From NCBI GenBank assembly GCA_044223975.1, contig JBGALI010000030.1, positions 1 through 41,312 on the forward strand: a DNA stretch of 41,312 nucleotides, given 5' to 3'. Shown here piece by piece: positions 16,101 through 23,351 of this stretch. The DNA comes from CAZCPB01 sp044223975. GTDB taxonomy: Bacteria; Planctomycetota; Phycisphaerae; Phycisphaerales; UBA1924. The notes below the pieces were generated by a model that ran no database searches, was not told the origin of the DNA, and saw only the letters and a program-made list of their open reading frames with translations. The first letter of the stretch is position 1; each line of letters starts with the position of its first letter. A program made the position numbers and the translations under genes.

Positions 16101-17560
16101 AGCTCCTCGAACGCGTCGAGCGCGAGCGCCCCGGCCAGAAGTTCACCGTCCGCGGGATCGAGCTCAACCCCGCCGTCGTCGCCGGCGAGCTCAAGCGCGC
16201 CCTGGCCAGCCTCGACCGCCGCCCGCGCCTGGGCCGCACCTTCTCCGGCGAGGTGCAGATCATCGAGGGCTGGGCCCTCATGCACCCCGTGCTCCAGGAC
16301 TCGCGCACCCACGCCACCGAGCACGTCGTCATGATCTCTCCCGAGCACCGCGAGGTCGCGCTCTTCGGCGCCCCCGGCGCCGGCCCGCTCGTCCCGCTCT
16401 GGAAGCGTTCCTACCGCGGCCAGGCCCCCCAGCTCGTCAGCGTCGATGCGCAGAGCGTTCTGCTCTTCTGGCCCAGCGACGAGGGCGGCGAGATCGAGCG
16501 CATCGCCACCGTCGGCGGCGCCACCCGCTGGAAGACCCCGCAGTTCGGCGAGATGTTCCCCCCGCTCGAGCCCGAGACCCTCCGCGCCCGCGTCATCAAC
16601 ACGCCCATCGAGGGCGCCAAGCGCGCTCACGATCTCAAGCTCGCCATGGACGAGCAGACGCTGATCCTCGGCACCTACTCGGGCAGGCTCGCCGCCTTTG
16701 ACCGCGAGACGGGCGAGCCCCTGTGGAAGCAGGCCAGCGCCGTCTCCCAGATTTACGACATGGACATCGGCACCGGCGTCGGCGCCGGCGTCGGGCAGAG
16801 CACCCTCCTGGTCGGCGGCTCGGCCGACCGCGTCGGCGCCCCCGGCGAAGCACCGGGCGCCGAGCCCGGCATCGCCGCCTACGACGCCCGCACCGGCCGC
16901 CTCCTCCACCACATGAAGACCCCCGGCGGCGAGTTCCGCTGGATCCGCCCCGGCCCCGGCGGCGAGGTCATCGTCGGCGCCGAGCAGAAGGTCGCCTCGC
17001 TCGACCTCGCCGCGGGCAAGACCGTCTGGGAGTTCACCGACAACAGCGCCGTCCACACCTCGACTGCCTGGGTCTTCGGCGACCGTCTCATCGTCGTCGA
17101 TCCCTCCAGCGGCCGCCGCATGTGGAGCGCCTCAGTTTCCAGCGGCGCCCGCCGCGACGAGGTGCTCGACCCCGGCTCGGGCTTCGATGAGCGCACCACC
17201 CGCGCCGTCGCCCTCGGCGACCCGCGCACGGCGCCGATCGCCTTCTGCTCCCCCCGCGGCATCGCCGTCTTTGACCTCGAAGGCCGCCTCGTCGGACGCG
17301 ATCCATGGGACACCAAGCTCGAGGTCCTCACCCCCGAGCCCGGCGAGGGCATCCTCGTGGCCGTCGAGTCCGCGCGTTCGGGCACCGATACCGGCCCCGC
17401 GGCACGGGTCCACCTCATCGACGCGCCCACCGGCCGCGTCCTCACCAGCCGCGACGTCGTGATGCACGAGGACCCGCGCGACATCGCCCTGCTCGACGGC
17501 CGCATCATCATCGGGACCGAAGCCGTCACGGTCGTGCTCAACCTTCCCGCGGGGCAATAG
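13130..17560 (+). CDS. Large secreted PQQ-type beta-propeller protein
   Basis: A 1476-residue exported protein. The signal peptide (~1-40) is followed by a helical, TPR-like region (NFAEAARVIQVIL..., FEAARMTLEQLE) and then an N-terminal beta-propeller with PQQ-like WD-style blades (DRFTLQPLWKLV, DARTGRPMWSASP, DLWTGELRWSR). A central helical region of ~400 residues follows, then a second propeller (DRETGEPLWKQAS, DLAAGKTVWEF). PQQ-like repeats commonly act as binding scaffolds; no dehydrogenase active site was found, so an enzymatic role is not claimed. GGAGAA 7 nt before ATG 13130 fixes the start. The M28 peptidase follows after 20 nt in the same direction, probably in one operon. A role in outer-layer assembly or substrate binding is speculation. 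Confidence 0.8.
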   Translation: MTRYPPAARSLARAVWAVALGVAVPAAILAPAPGAGVALARQVGPVYPDDSPASRDGLSRAVELAGAGNFAEAARVIQVILSGEGERVIESVNDPDLFVSVRARAHEILLADPRLLEQYRATEEDPARRALNEGDEATVERTRLLTRTGLEAALRVAQEHLEAGRFEAARMTLEQLERHPDRATPRDADTKGAQDAAALALQLARYLPRDSVRLWAQAWAQAAHLPGAGGLPPKAGPAVELARPVPPISPLRTIPSLDLSEPVERALQSVWLSPEAEQEADIARAQNGRSRLAIANDDSWTYPTVSGDVVYTNDGRCVAAWDRFTLQPLWKLVTRPVDDESELTGAAALQAPGRAPFNRRSGNRFNSPGVEDADAVTIAGPVVVACTGLTGRDGRDGDARIHGIDARTGRPMWSASPGLQDPMLTQSFVRGPLLVDGDTVVFSLRKPSNNRRVAGAFLAGIDLWTGELRWSRLLGSAGWIYPRGQRAGDVPVISEGIVYATDDLGVITALRAHDGSVVWVRRVRTEGANRFESAPAWSGAGPVLDGDSLIVISPARTSVLRLARADGTVLGSRPSGELGDPAYIVPVGKHLACIGTDSSTPIVTIVPREGFETQTVRRAALPREARLRGRAVAAVTAAGPRLLVPLSDGLVLIDPEHPDAAQRLPLEYSGNVVAFDSHLLVADRSKLHSYLSWTVAEKLLRARMDADPADPRPALTFAALAYRSGRPDQVPLAADHALDALAKAPDAAGAAETRRALFAVLLSMVQATQELWDAPDAGAPEVKGRTPPIADLAVLDAIIDRLGKIAESPTERVQHLMALGRLRDAQALAASGPGAVATASRAIEAYQGILEDADLAGATWQGPGSATRADLEAARRARDLVKRYGRTVCRAFDARAADELAGLVGADADQLEALARRYPAAPAALEAWLLSADAHERASRTPRALAALSSGLSGAEWAAGVGDPAAPQIGEFCGRLIRLLQRADQPSAAAQLLERVERERPGQKFTVRGIELNPAVVAGELKRALASLDRRPRLGRTFSGEVQIIEGWALMHPVLQDSRTHATEHVVMISPEHREVALFGAPGAGPLVPLWKRSYRGQAPQLVSVDAQSVLLFWPSDEGGEIERIATVGGATRWKTPQFGEMFPPLEPETLRARVINTPIEGAKRAHDLKLAMDEQTLILGTYSGRLAAFDRETGEPLWKQASAVSQIYDMDIGTGVGAGVGQSTLLVGGSADRVGAPGEAPGAEPGIAAYDARTGRLLHHMKTPGGEFRWIRPGPGGEVIVGAEQKVASLDLAAGKTVWEFTDNSAVHTSTAWVFGDRLIVVDPSSGRRMWSASVSSGARRDEVLDPGSGFDERTTRAVALGDPRTAPIAFCSPRGIAVFDLEGRLVGRDPWDTKLEVLTPEPGEGILVAVESARSGTDTGPAARVHLIDAPTGRVLTSRDVVMHEDPRDIALLDGRIIIGTEAVTVVLNLPAGQ

Positions 17561-17580
17561 CGGCGCCCTTACGATCCGGC

Positions 17581-18675
17581 ATGCTCACGCTGTGCCTCGC
17601 CGCCGCGCTCCTGGCCGTCCAGCCCCCGCGCCCCGATGTCGAACGCGAGCGGATCATGGCCACGATCCGCGAACTGCCCGCATCGCGCGCGGCCCTCGGC
17701 GGACCGGAGAGCATCGCCGGCCTCGACCGCACCGAAGCGATGATCGTCGAGAAGCTCAAGGTCCTGGGCTACGAGCCGCGCACCGAGCCCGTCCGCTGGA
17801 CCATCCCCGCCCGCGCCTGGCCCGCTCCCGGCGCCAAGGACGCCAAGCCCGGCGACCCGGCCGAGGTCCCCGCACACCGCACCCCTCCCCGCGCGTTCTA
17901 CAACATCATCGCCGACCTGCCCGGGCGCGACCTGCCCACCGAGATCCTCCTGATCGGCGCGCACTACGACGCCGTCCCCGGCGCCCCCGGGGCCGACGAC
18001 AATGGCTCGGGCGTCGCCGCGCTCCTCGAACTGGCCCGCGTGCTCAAGGATCGGCCGCTGCGCCGGACTGTCCGCTTCGAGTTCTTCACGCTCGAAGAGG
18101 TCGGCCTCGAAGGCTCGCGCGTGCACGCCCGCTCGTACCTCCCCGAGCCGCCGCGCGACGGCGCCGAGCCTCGAGCAAAGACGCCCCCCTCCCGGCTTAT
18201 CGGCATGGTGAGCCTCGAGTCGATCGGCTTCTTCACCGACTCGCCCGACAGCCAGCGCAGCCCCATCAAGGCGATCGACGGGGTCTTTGAGCCGCGGACG
18301 GTGGGGGACTTCCTCGCCGCCGTGACCGTCTCCGCGCACTCGGGATTCTGCCGCCGCATCGCGACGGAAATGGAGAAGGCCGCCCCGGGCCTGAAGATCC
18401 TCCCGTTCGACATCCTGCCCGTGCCGGCCCCCGACATGCTCCGTTCCGACCACGCCCCGTTCCTTGCCGCGGGCGTCCCCGCGATCATGCTCACCGACAC
18501 CGCCAACTTCCGCAATCCCAACTACCACCGCGCCACCGACACCCCCGACACCATCGACGCCGCCCGCCTCACCCTCGCCGTCCGCGGCTTGTCGGCCGCG
18601 ATCGAGGCCCTCGCCGAGCCCGCCGCCCCCGACGCAAAAAAGACAACGCCCAGTGCGGTGAACACCGGGCGCTGA
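17581..18675 (+). CDS. M28-family zinc peptidase, probably exported
   Basis: A 364-residue aminopeptidase-like protein. The short hydrophobic N-terminus MLTLCLAAALLAVQP suggests export. The two-zinc site of family M28 is readable: His128 and Asp130 in GAHYDAV, Asp140 in GADDNGSG, the catalytic/ligand pair Glu172-Glu173 (TLEEVGLEGS), Glu213 (SLESIGFF) and His316 (NPNYHRATDTPD). Such enzymes remove N-terminal residues from peptides; specificity cannot be read. The start ATG 17581 is 20 nt after the PQQ-propeller stop. The last ~10 codons overlap a terminator hairpin that serves the convergent gene on the other strand, so the 3' end is under double constraint. Confidence 0.87.
   Translation: MLTLCLAAALLAVQPPRPDVERERIMATIRELPASRAALGGPESIAGLDRTEAMIVEKLKVLGYEPRTEPVRWTIPARAWPAPGAKDAKPGDPAEVPAHRTPPRAFYNIIADLPGRDLPTEILLIGAHYDAVPGAPGADDNGSGVAALLELARVLKDRPLRRTVRFEFFTLEEVGLEGSRVHARSYLPEPPRDGAEPRAKTPPSRLIGMVSLESIGFFTDSPDSQRSPIKAIDGVFEPRTVGDFLAAVTVSAHSGFCRRIATEMEKAAPGLKILPFDILPVPAPDMLRSDHAPFLAAGVPAIMLTDTANFRNPNYHRATDTPDTIDAARLTLAVRGLSAAIEALAEPAAPDAKKTTPSAVNTGR
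18636..18670 (-). terminator. Intrinsic terminator for the FlgM-like gene, inside the M28 coding end
   Basis: On the minus strand GCCCGGTG-TTCACCG-CACTGGGC forms an 8-bp stem with one G-T wobble, followed by GTTGTCTTTTTT. It lies 45-80 nt past the stop of the minus-strand gene at 18716-19006 and within the final codons of the convergent peptidase gene. Confidence 0.8.
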
Positions 18676-18715
18676 AAGAATCAAACGCTGGCTTTCGAGA
18701 ATCGAACGAAACGGA

Positions 18716-19006
18716 TTAGAACTGTTCTGACTCGCTGATCATCTCGTTCATCGCCTGGTCGAGCTTCTCCGGCGTGTCGTACCCGCCTTGCTCGATCTTG
18801 GCCCGCACCTCGTCGATCAGCTCCTGCCGCACCTCGGGCATCGCCCGCAGCTTGCTGAGCAGGTGGGCCATCGGGGAAATGTCCGCGCGATCGGCGCTGC
18901 GCGGCGCGAGCGTCGTATCAGTCCGTGGTCCGATGCGGGCGATAGAATCGCCGGCTGAGGCCACACGTCCAGGTGATCCGGATTCGACTGCGGAAATGTT
19001 CGTCAT
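18716..19006 (-). CDS. FlgM-like (anti-sigma-28 type) small protein
   Basis: A 96-residue protein. The N-terminal half is Ser/Ala/Arg-rich and probably disordered. The C-terminal half (SKLRAMPEVRQELIDEVRAK, then IEQGGYDTPEKLDQAMNEMI) matches the FlgM pattern in which a helix ends in a G-x-Y-x-(T/V)-x-x-E-K-L/I turn before a last helix. FlgM binds sigma-28 and is itself intrinsically disordered, so the layout fits. No flagellar gene is nearby. ATG 19006 has GAGGAG 8 nt upstream (minus 19020-19015); the GTG at 19015 overlaps that site and is rejected. An anti-sigma role is an inference from motif similarity. Confidence 0.6.
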   Translation of the reverse strand: MTNISAVESGSPGRVASAGDSIARIGPRTDTTLAPRSADRADISPMAHLLSKLRAMPEVRQELIDEVRAKIEQGGYDTPEKLDQAMNEMISESEQF

Positions 19007-19178
19007 GAGCTGCACTCCTCTTCACGAACTTGAGGGTCCCGACCTCGTGAGTTCTTTGCGACAGTTTGGGCGTCAGAGTTTCGCTGACGGACAAACTATC
19101 GACGGCCCCCCCGCGTTCGCTGCAAAAGAGACCAAAATCCGTACATGGTGTGTAAATCCCCATCTCTTCCGTACTTAA

Positions 19179-19188
19179 TGCACGTGCA
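19179..19188. other. 10-bp perfect palindrome TGCACGTGCA in a divergent promoter region
   Basis: The palindrome lies 39 nt before GTG 19228, between the divergent genes at 18716-19006 and 19228-20217, just after a TACTTAAT stretch that could serve as a -10 element. It could be an operator; a self-complementary 10-mer of this kind could also occur by chance. Confidence 0.25.
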
Positions 19189-19227
19189 CGCGGCCTGATT
19201 CAGCCCGCGTCCGAAGGGAATTCCGCC

Positions 19228-20217
19228 GTGAACTTCGTTGAAATTCAGCCCGCTTGGTCACGTCCGGTCCCTTGCTCAAACCCGCTCCGCAAGCCCATCT
19301 TGGCGCGATTATCGCTATCGATTTGGACCGTACTGATTGCGTCCTTTTGCCTTACAAACGTGCCATTGAGTGCCTTTGCCCAGTCTTCCCAAAATACTCG
19401 AAAACAGGGGTTTCCACCGGCAAGTGAGCGGGAAGTTCTCGCTCCTAAGCCCAAAGTCGACCCCTCCACCCAGCCGGGCTCGGCCACGGCCGGTGACGAT
19501 TCGTGGTCCATCGTCCTCGCCGGCGTGGTCGCGGCAGACGAGCCCCCCGGCACCCGTCAGGCCGTAGGTCTCGAAGCGCTTCAAAAAGTGCAAACCAAGG
19601 GCGGCCTCCCGGGGGCCTACCTCGACCCCCGCGGCAAGGCCCTGGTCATCGCCTACGGCCACTACCGCGGCCCCGACGACCCCGAGGCGCAGCACGACCT
19701 CACCCGCGTCCGCGACATCTCGGTCGACGATGCCAAGCCCTTCGCCGACGCCTACCTCTCACCGCCCCCCGGCGACGCGCTCAAGGGTTCAATCCCCGAC
19801 TACGACCTCCGCAACGCACGGACCCAGTACGGGCCCAAGCGCGCCAAGTACACGCTCCAGGTCGCCGTCTACGGCGAGTCCGACCCCCGCGCCCCTCTCC
19901 CCAGCGCGCGAGACATCAAGGAAATCCGCGCCGCCGCCGAGCAGGCCGCCATCACGCTCCGGCGCGAAGGCGAGCTGGCGTTCTACTACCACGGCCCCGT
20001 CCGCAGCACCGTGACCATCGGCATGTTCTCGGAAAAGGACATCGACACCAAACAACCCGGCGGCGAGTGCCAGCCCCTCCGCCAGCTCCGCGCCCGGCAG
20101 CCCTACAACCTGCTCAACGGCAAGGCGATCAGGGAGTTCCTGAAGGGCAACGTCGACAAGGACGGCAAGCCGCGCGAAAAGCTCCAGGAAAGCCGCCTCG
20201 TCGCCGTGCCGGAGTAA
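19228..20217 (+). CDS. Secreted protein of unknown function
   Basis: A 329-residue protein with a clear signal peptide: basic NPLRKPILARL, a hydrophobic core, then AFA before QSS. A low-complexity linker (~55-90) precedes a domain with SWSIVLAGVVAADEP, a conserved-looking ALVIAYGHYRGPDDP, YTLQVAVYGE and YYHGPVRSTVTIGMF. The layout resembles SPOR/sedolisin-like domains only loosely, and no family was recognised. It starts at GTG 19228 behind GAAGGGAA. The first ~70 codons use visibly more A/T than the rest, which may reflect signal-peptide codon bias. It is convergent with the first kinase gene, 61 nt away. Confidence 0.72.
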   Translation: MNFVEIQPAWSRPVPCSNPLRKPILARLSLSIWTVLIASFCLTNVPLSAFAQSSQNTRKQGFPPASEREVLAPKPKVDPSTQPGSATAGDDSWSIVLAGVVAADEPPGTRQAVGLEALQKVQTKGGLPGAYLDPRGKALVIAYGHYRGPDDPEAQHDLTRVRDISVDDAKPFADAYLSPPPGDALKGSIPDYDLRNARTQYGPKRAKYTLQVAVYGESDPRAPLPSARDIKEIRAAAEQAAITLRREGELAFYYHGPVRSTVTIGMFSEKDIDTKQPGGECQPLRQLRARQPYNLLNGKAIREFLKGNVDKDGKPREKLQESRLVAVPE

Positions 20218-20243
20218 CCCGCGCCCTCTGTGCCGTGCGCGGG
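20218..20243. other. Hairpin between convergent genes
   Basis: CCCGCGC (20218-20224) pairs with GCGCGGG (20237-20243) around a 12-nt loop, directly after the stop of the secreted-protein gene and 35 nt before the end of the convergent kinase gene. It has no T-run. A factor-dependent terminator or RNA-stabilising stem is possible. Confidence 0.3.
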
Positions 20244-20278
20244 CCGATCCCCGCGGATGACCGGTCGTCGCCAACGAC

Positions 20279-23194
20279 CTACTTCTTTCCCTCCGGAGCG
20301 ACGGCCGGGCCAATCTCCTTCGTCCATTCCGCGGCTTTGACGTCGTGTCCCTTGCCCGGGTCGGCGCTGTTCCACCCCGCGTAGAACTCCGCCAGGCGCC
20401 TGGCCGCGTCGGACCGCGCACCCGGCTTGCTCGCGGGCAGGCGTGCATCGCGCTCGACCGCGACGAGAAGCACCTCCGCGTCGGCGTGCCGCCCCTGCGC
20501 CACGAGACAGTCGGCCAGCGCGTTCCGCGCCTCGGCGATCTGCGCGTGCCCCTCGGGCCGGTTCTTGATCCGCGCTTCCAGGGCTTCGCGGTACAGCGGC
20601 TCGGCGTCGGCGTGCCGTCCCTGGCCCGTGACCGAGCGGGCCACGAGCATGACCACCGCCGCGGTGCGCAGGTCGCCCGGCGGGTAATTGGCCCGTCCCC
20701 ACGCGAGCATGACGCGGTACTGCTCCTCGGCCCCGGCGTAGTCCTTGGTCCGCGTGAGGAGCATCGCGATGCTGTTGACGCTGTTGAGCGTCGTGCGATG
20801 GTTCGGCCCCAGCGACTCGCGGTTGATCTCAAGCGCCAACCGTCCGACCTCGGTCGCTTCCGTCGTCTTCCCGGCCTCTTCCAGGCACTCCGCGAAAACG
20901 GTCAGCGTCGCGGCCGTGCGCGGGTGGCGCTCACCGAAGATCTTGCGGTGCTGTTCGACCGATTGCCGGCTGAGGTCGATGGCCTCGTCGAACCGCCGCG
21001 CCTGGTGCATCATCGACGCGAGGTTCGAGAGGCTCAGGGCGACCTCGGGGTGAAACTCGCCGTAGAGACGGCGGCGCATGGCGAGCGCTTCGCGCTCGAG
21101 CGATTCGCACTCGGCCATGTCGCCGTGCCGATCCGAAACCACGATCGCCACGCGCTCCATCGCGCTGGCCAGATCGTCGTTGTCCGTGCCCCTGTACAGC
21201 GTCCGTCTCCCCTCCAGCACCTCTCGGAAGATCGGCTCGGCGCCCTTAAGGTCGTTCACGCGGTACAGCACCCCGCCGATCCCCGACAGCGACGCGAGGC
21301 CCTCCTTGGTCTGCCCGGCGCCCACGGCCTTGAATTCGTCGTACGACTCCTGAAAGAGCGCCTTGGCCTCGTCGTACTTGCCCTTCGACTCCAGGACGAT
21401 GGCAAGCCCAAACGTGGCCTTGGCCACGTTGAGCCGGTTGTCGCCGGGCAGAGCCTTGATCAGTTCCATGCACCGGCGGGCCAGGCTCTCGGCCTTGTCG
21501 AACACCGCCAGCTCGTTGTACGCGGTGGCGAGCACCTCCAGCAGCCGCGCGGCAACCGCCGGCTGGTCCGCCAGCTCCTTGTCCACGCGGTCCGCCGTGG
21601 TGTCCACGATCTCCCGCAGCAGCGTCGCGTCGCGCCCCAGCGCGATCTTCGGGCCGACGCCCTTGAGCATCGAGGCCAGGAAGTCGGCGATCTGCTTGGC
21701 GCTCTGCGCCTCGTTCACGGCCTTGGTTTCAGCCTCCGTCGCTCGCGCGGCCTCGCTTTTCGCACGCTCCTCGGCGACCACCGCCAGATCCCGCTGCTTC
21801 ACCGCCTCCGCCCCCTCGGACCGGGCAATCCCATATTGCCATGCAAACCCGATCACGCCGATCAAGAGTGCCGCGCCCACGGCGGCCCCGGCGGAGACGA
21901 TCCCCCTGTGCCGGCGCACGAACTTCTTGAGCCGGTACCCCGCGCCGGGCGGCGCCGCCACCACCGCCTCGCCCGACAAGTACCGCCGCACATCGGCCGC
22001 CAGACCGTTGGCCGTTTCGTATCGCCGCTGGCGATCCTTCTCCAGCGCCTTCATCACGATCCAGTCCAGCTCTCCGCGAACGATCGTCCCGAGCTTCTTT
22101 GGCTCACTCTGCCGGCTCGCCGCCACGCCGGCGATCGTCTCGGTGTTCTGCGAGAGACGCGTCGACGGTGCGGGCGGGTCCACCTCGCGGATGATCCGCT
22201 GGATCTCGTCGTACGCCGCGGAGCGCAGCTCCTTGCCCGAGAACGGCGTCGAGCCGGTGAGGAGCTCGTAGAGAAGAACGCCCAGCGAGTACACGTCGGT
22301 CCGCGTGTCGATGTCCAGCGACCCAGCGGCCTGCTCGGGGCTCATGTACTCCGGGGTGCCGATCAGCTGCTGGTGCTCGGTGAACAGGGTCTTCTCGGTT
22401 AGCTTGCTCGCGGTCGCCTTGGCGATCCCGAAGTCGATGACCTTCGAGAAGGGCCGGCCGTCCTGCACGTTCACCAGCACGTTGCTTGGCTTGATGTCCC
22501 TGTGGATGATCCCCTTGGTGTGGGCGTGCTGCACCGCCGTGCACACCTGCGCAAACAGCTCCAGCCGCTCCTGGATCGACAGCTTCCCCTGGTCGCAGAA
22601 CGTCGTGATCGGCTGGCCCTTGACCAGCTCCATCACGAAGTACGGCCGGCCAGTGTCCGTGGCGCCCGCGTCGAGCACCTTGGCGATGTTGGGGTGGTCC
22701 ATCATCGCCAGGGCCTGACGCTCGGCCTCGAAGCGAGCGATCACCGCGCGGGTGTCCATGCCCAGCTTGATGATCTTGAGCGCGACCCTGCGCTGGACCG
22801 GCCGCTCCTGCTCGGCCATGAACACCGACCCGAACCCGCCCTCGCCGATCTGCTGGAGCAGCTTGTACGGCCCGATGCGCGCGCCCACGGCCTCGCCCGG
22901 CGAACGGCGCGTGGGCGCCGTGGCGCTCGCCGCCAGGTCCGTGGTCGGGCCGTCGTGGCTCGGCGCGTCGGCGCCGGTTGTGGGCAGACCATCGGACGAA
23001 GACGGGTGCGCCGTCGGGGAGCTCAGGAAATCCCCCGCTTCCACGTGCGCCTTGAGCAGGTCCTCGACCTCCGCACGCAGCGCCGCATCCTCGCCGCAGC
23101 CGCGGTCCAGAAAGCCTCGGCGTTGTTCGGGCGCCATCGCGAGGGCCTCGTCGAAGAGCCGCTGGACCCTCGCGGGGTCGGGATGTGCTGTCAT
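20279..23194 (-). CDS. Membrane Hanks-type Ser/Thr kinase with TPR tail (kinase 1)
   Basis: A 971-residue kinase. A helical N-terminus (residues 1-55) and a Ser/Thr-rich linker (60-88) precede the kinase domain: glycine loop IGEGGFGSVF (116-125), Lys140 in VALKIIK, catalytic HRD (231-233) in IIHRDIKPSN, DFG (254-256), and activation-loop end GTPEYMSPEQ. One membrane helix lies at about 433-453, then a coiled coil rich in Ala/Glu/Lys, then TPR repeats from ~545 to the end. All catalytic residues are present, so it should be active. TPRs would bind partner proteins, probably outside the membrane. The C-terminal motif PGKGHDVKAAEW is shared with kinase 3. ATG 23194 has GGGGA upstream. It is the last gene of the sigma/kinase run, 157 nt after kinase 2. 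Confidence 0.9.
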   Translation of the reverse strand: MTAHPDPARVQRLFDEALAMAPEQRRGFLDRGCGEDAALRAEVEDLLKAHVEAGDFLSSPTAHPSSSDGLPTTGADAPSHDGPTTDLAASATAPTRRSPGEAVGARIGPYKLLQQIGEGGFGSVFMAEQERPVQRRVALKIIKLGMDTRAVIARFEAERQALAMMDHPNIAKVLDAGATDTGRPYFVMELVKGQPITTFCDQGKLSIQERLELFAQVCTAVQHAHTKGIIHRDIKPSNVLVNVQDGRPFSKVIDFGIAKATASKLTEKTLFTEHQQLIGTPEYMSPEQAAGSLDIDTRTDVYSLGVLLYELLTGSTPFSGKELRSAAYDEIQRIIREVDPPAPSTRLSQNTETIAGVAASRQSEPKKLGTIVRGELDWIVMKALEKDRQRRYETANGLAADVRRYLSGEAVVAAPPGAGYRLKKFVRRHRGIVSAGAAVGAALLIGVIGFAWQYGIARSEGAEAVKQRDLAVVAEERAKSEAARATEAETKAVNEAQSAKQIADFLASMLKGVGPKIALGRDATLLREIVDTTADRVDKELADQPAVAARLLEVLATAYNELAVFDKAESLARRCMELIKALPGDNRLNVAKATFGLAIVLESKGKYDEAKALFQESYDEFKAVGAGQTKEGLASLSGIGGVLYRVNDLKGAEPIFREVLEGRRTLYRGTDNDDLASAMERVAIVVSDRHGDMAECESLEREALAMRRRLYGEFHPEVALSLSNLASMMHQARRFDEAIDLSRQSVEQHRKIFGERHPRTAATLTVFAECLEEAGKTTEATEVGRLALEINRESLGPNHRTTLNSVNSIAMLLTRTKDYAGAEEQYRVMLAWGRANYPPGDLRTAAVVMLVARSVTGQGRHADAEPLYREALEARIKNRPEGHAQIAEARNALADCLVAQGRHADAEVLLVAVERDARLPASKPGARSDAARRLAEFYAGWNSADPGKGHDVKAAEWTKEIGPAVAPEGKK

Positions 23195-23351
23195 GAAAGG
23201 TCCCCGATCATGGTGCCGTTTCGGTCCGTGGGGGCGTGTGTCCGGAAGCAACGGCGCGGGCGAGTCTCGATATCCGGTTCAGCCGTGCCGCTTCCGCCCT
23301 GCCGCGCCGGCGCCGCAACCGCACAGGTCGCCGGCGATGTGCCCCGTTGGA

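Noticed and set aside
12971..17056. Very long open frame (over 1300 codons) on the minus strand opposite the PQQ-propeller gene
   Set aside because: It mirrors the GC-rich third positions of the real gene. The translation is Gly/Ala/Asp/Arg filler without motifs, and the plus strand has a signal peptide, a ribosome binding site and recognisable blades.
19004..19015. GTG 19015 as start of the FlgM-like gene
   Set aside because: That codon overlaps the GAGGAG ribosome binding site, which is correctly spaced for ATG 19006.
19075..19095. Hairpin CGTCAG...CTGACG upstream of the FlgM-like gene as a riboswitch or terminator
   Set aside because: A 6-bp stem with a 7-nt loop and no T-run; no conserved riboswitch core was seen around it.
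20345..22402. Long plus-strand open frame opposite kinase 1
   Set aside because: Translation is Arg/His/Leu-rich without a domain, while the minus strand has complete kinase motifs and TPRs.
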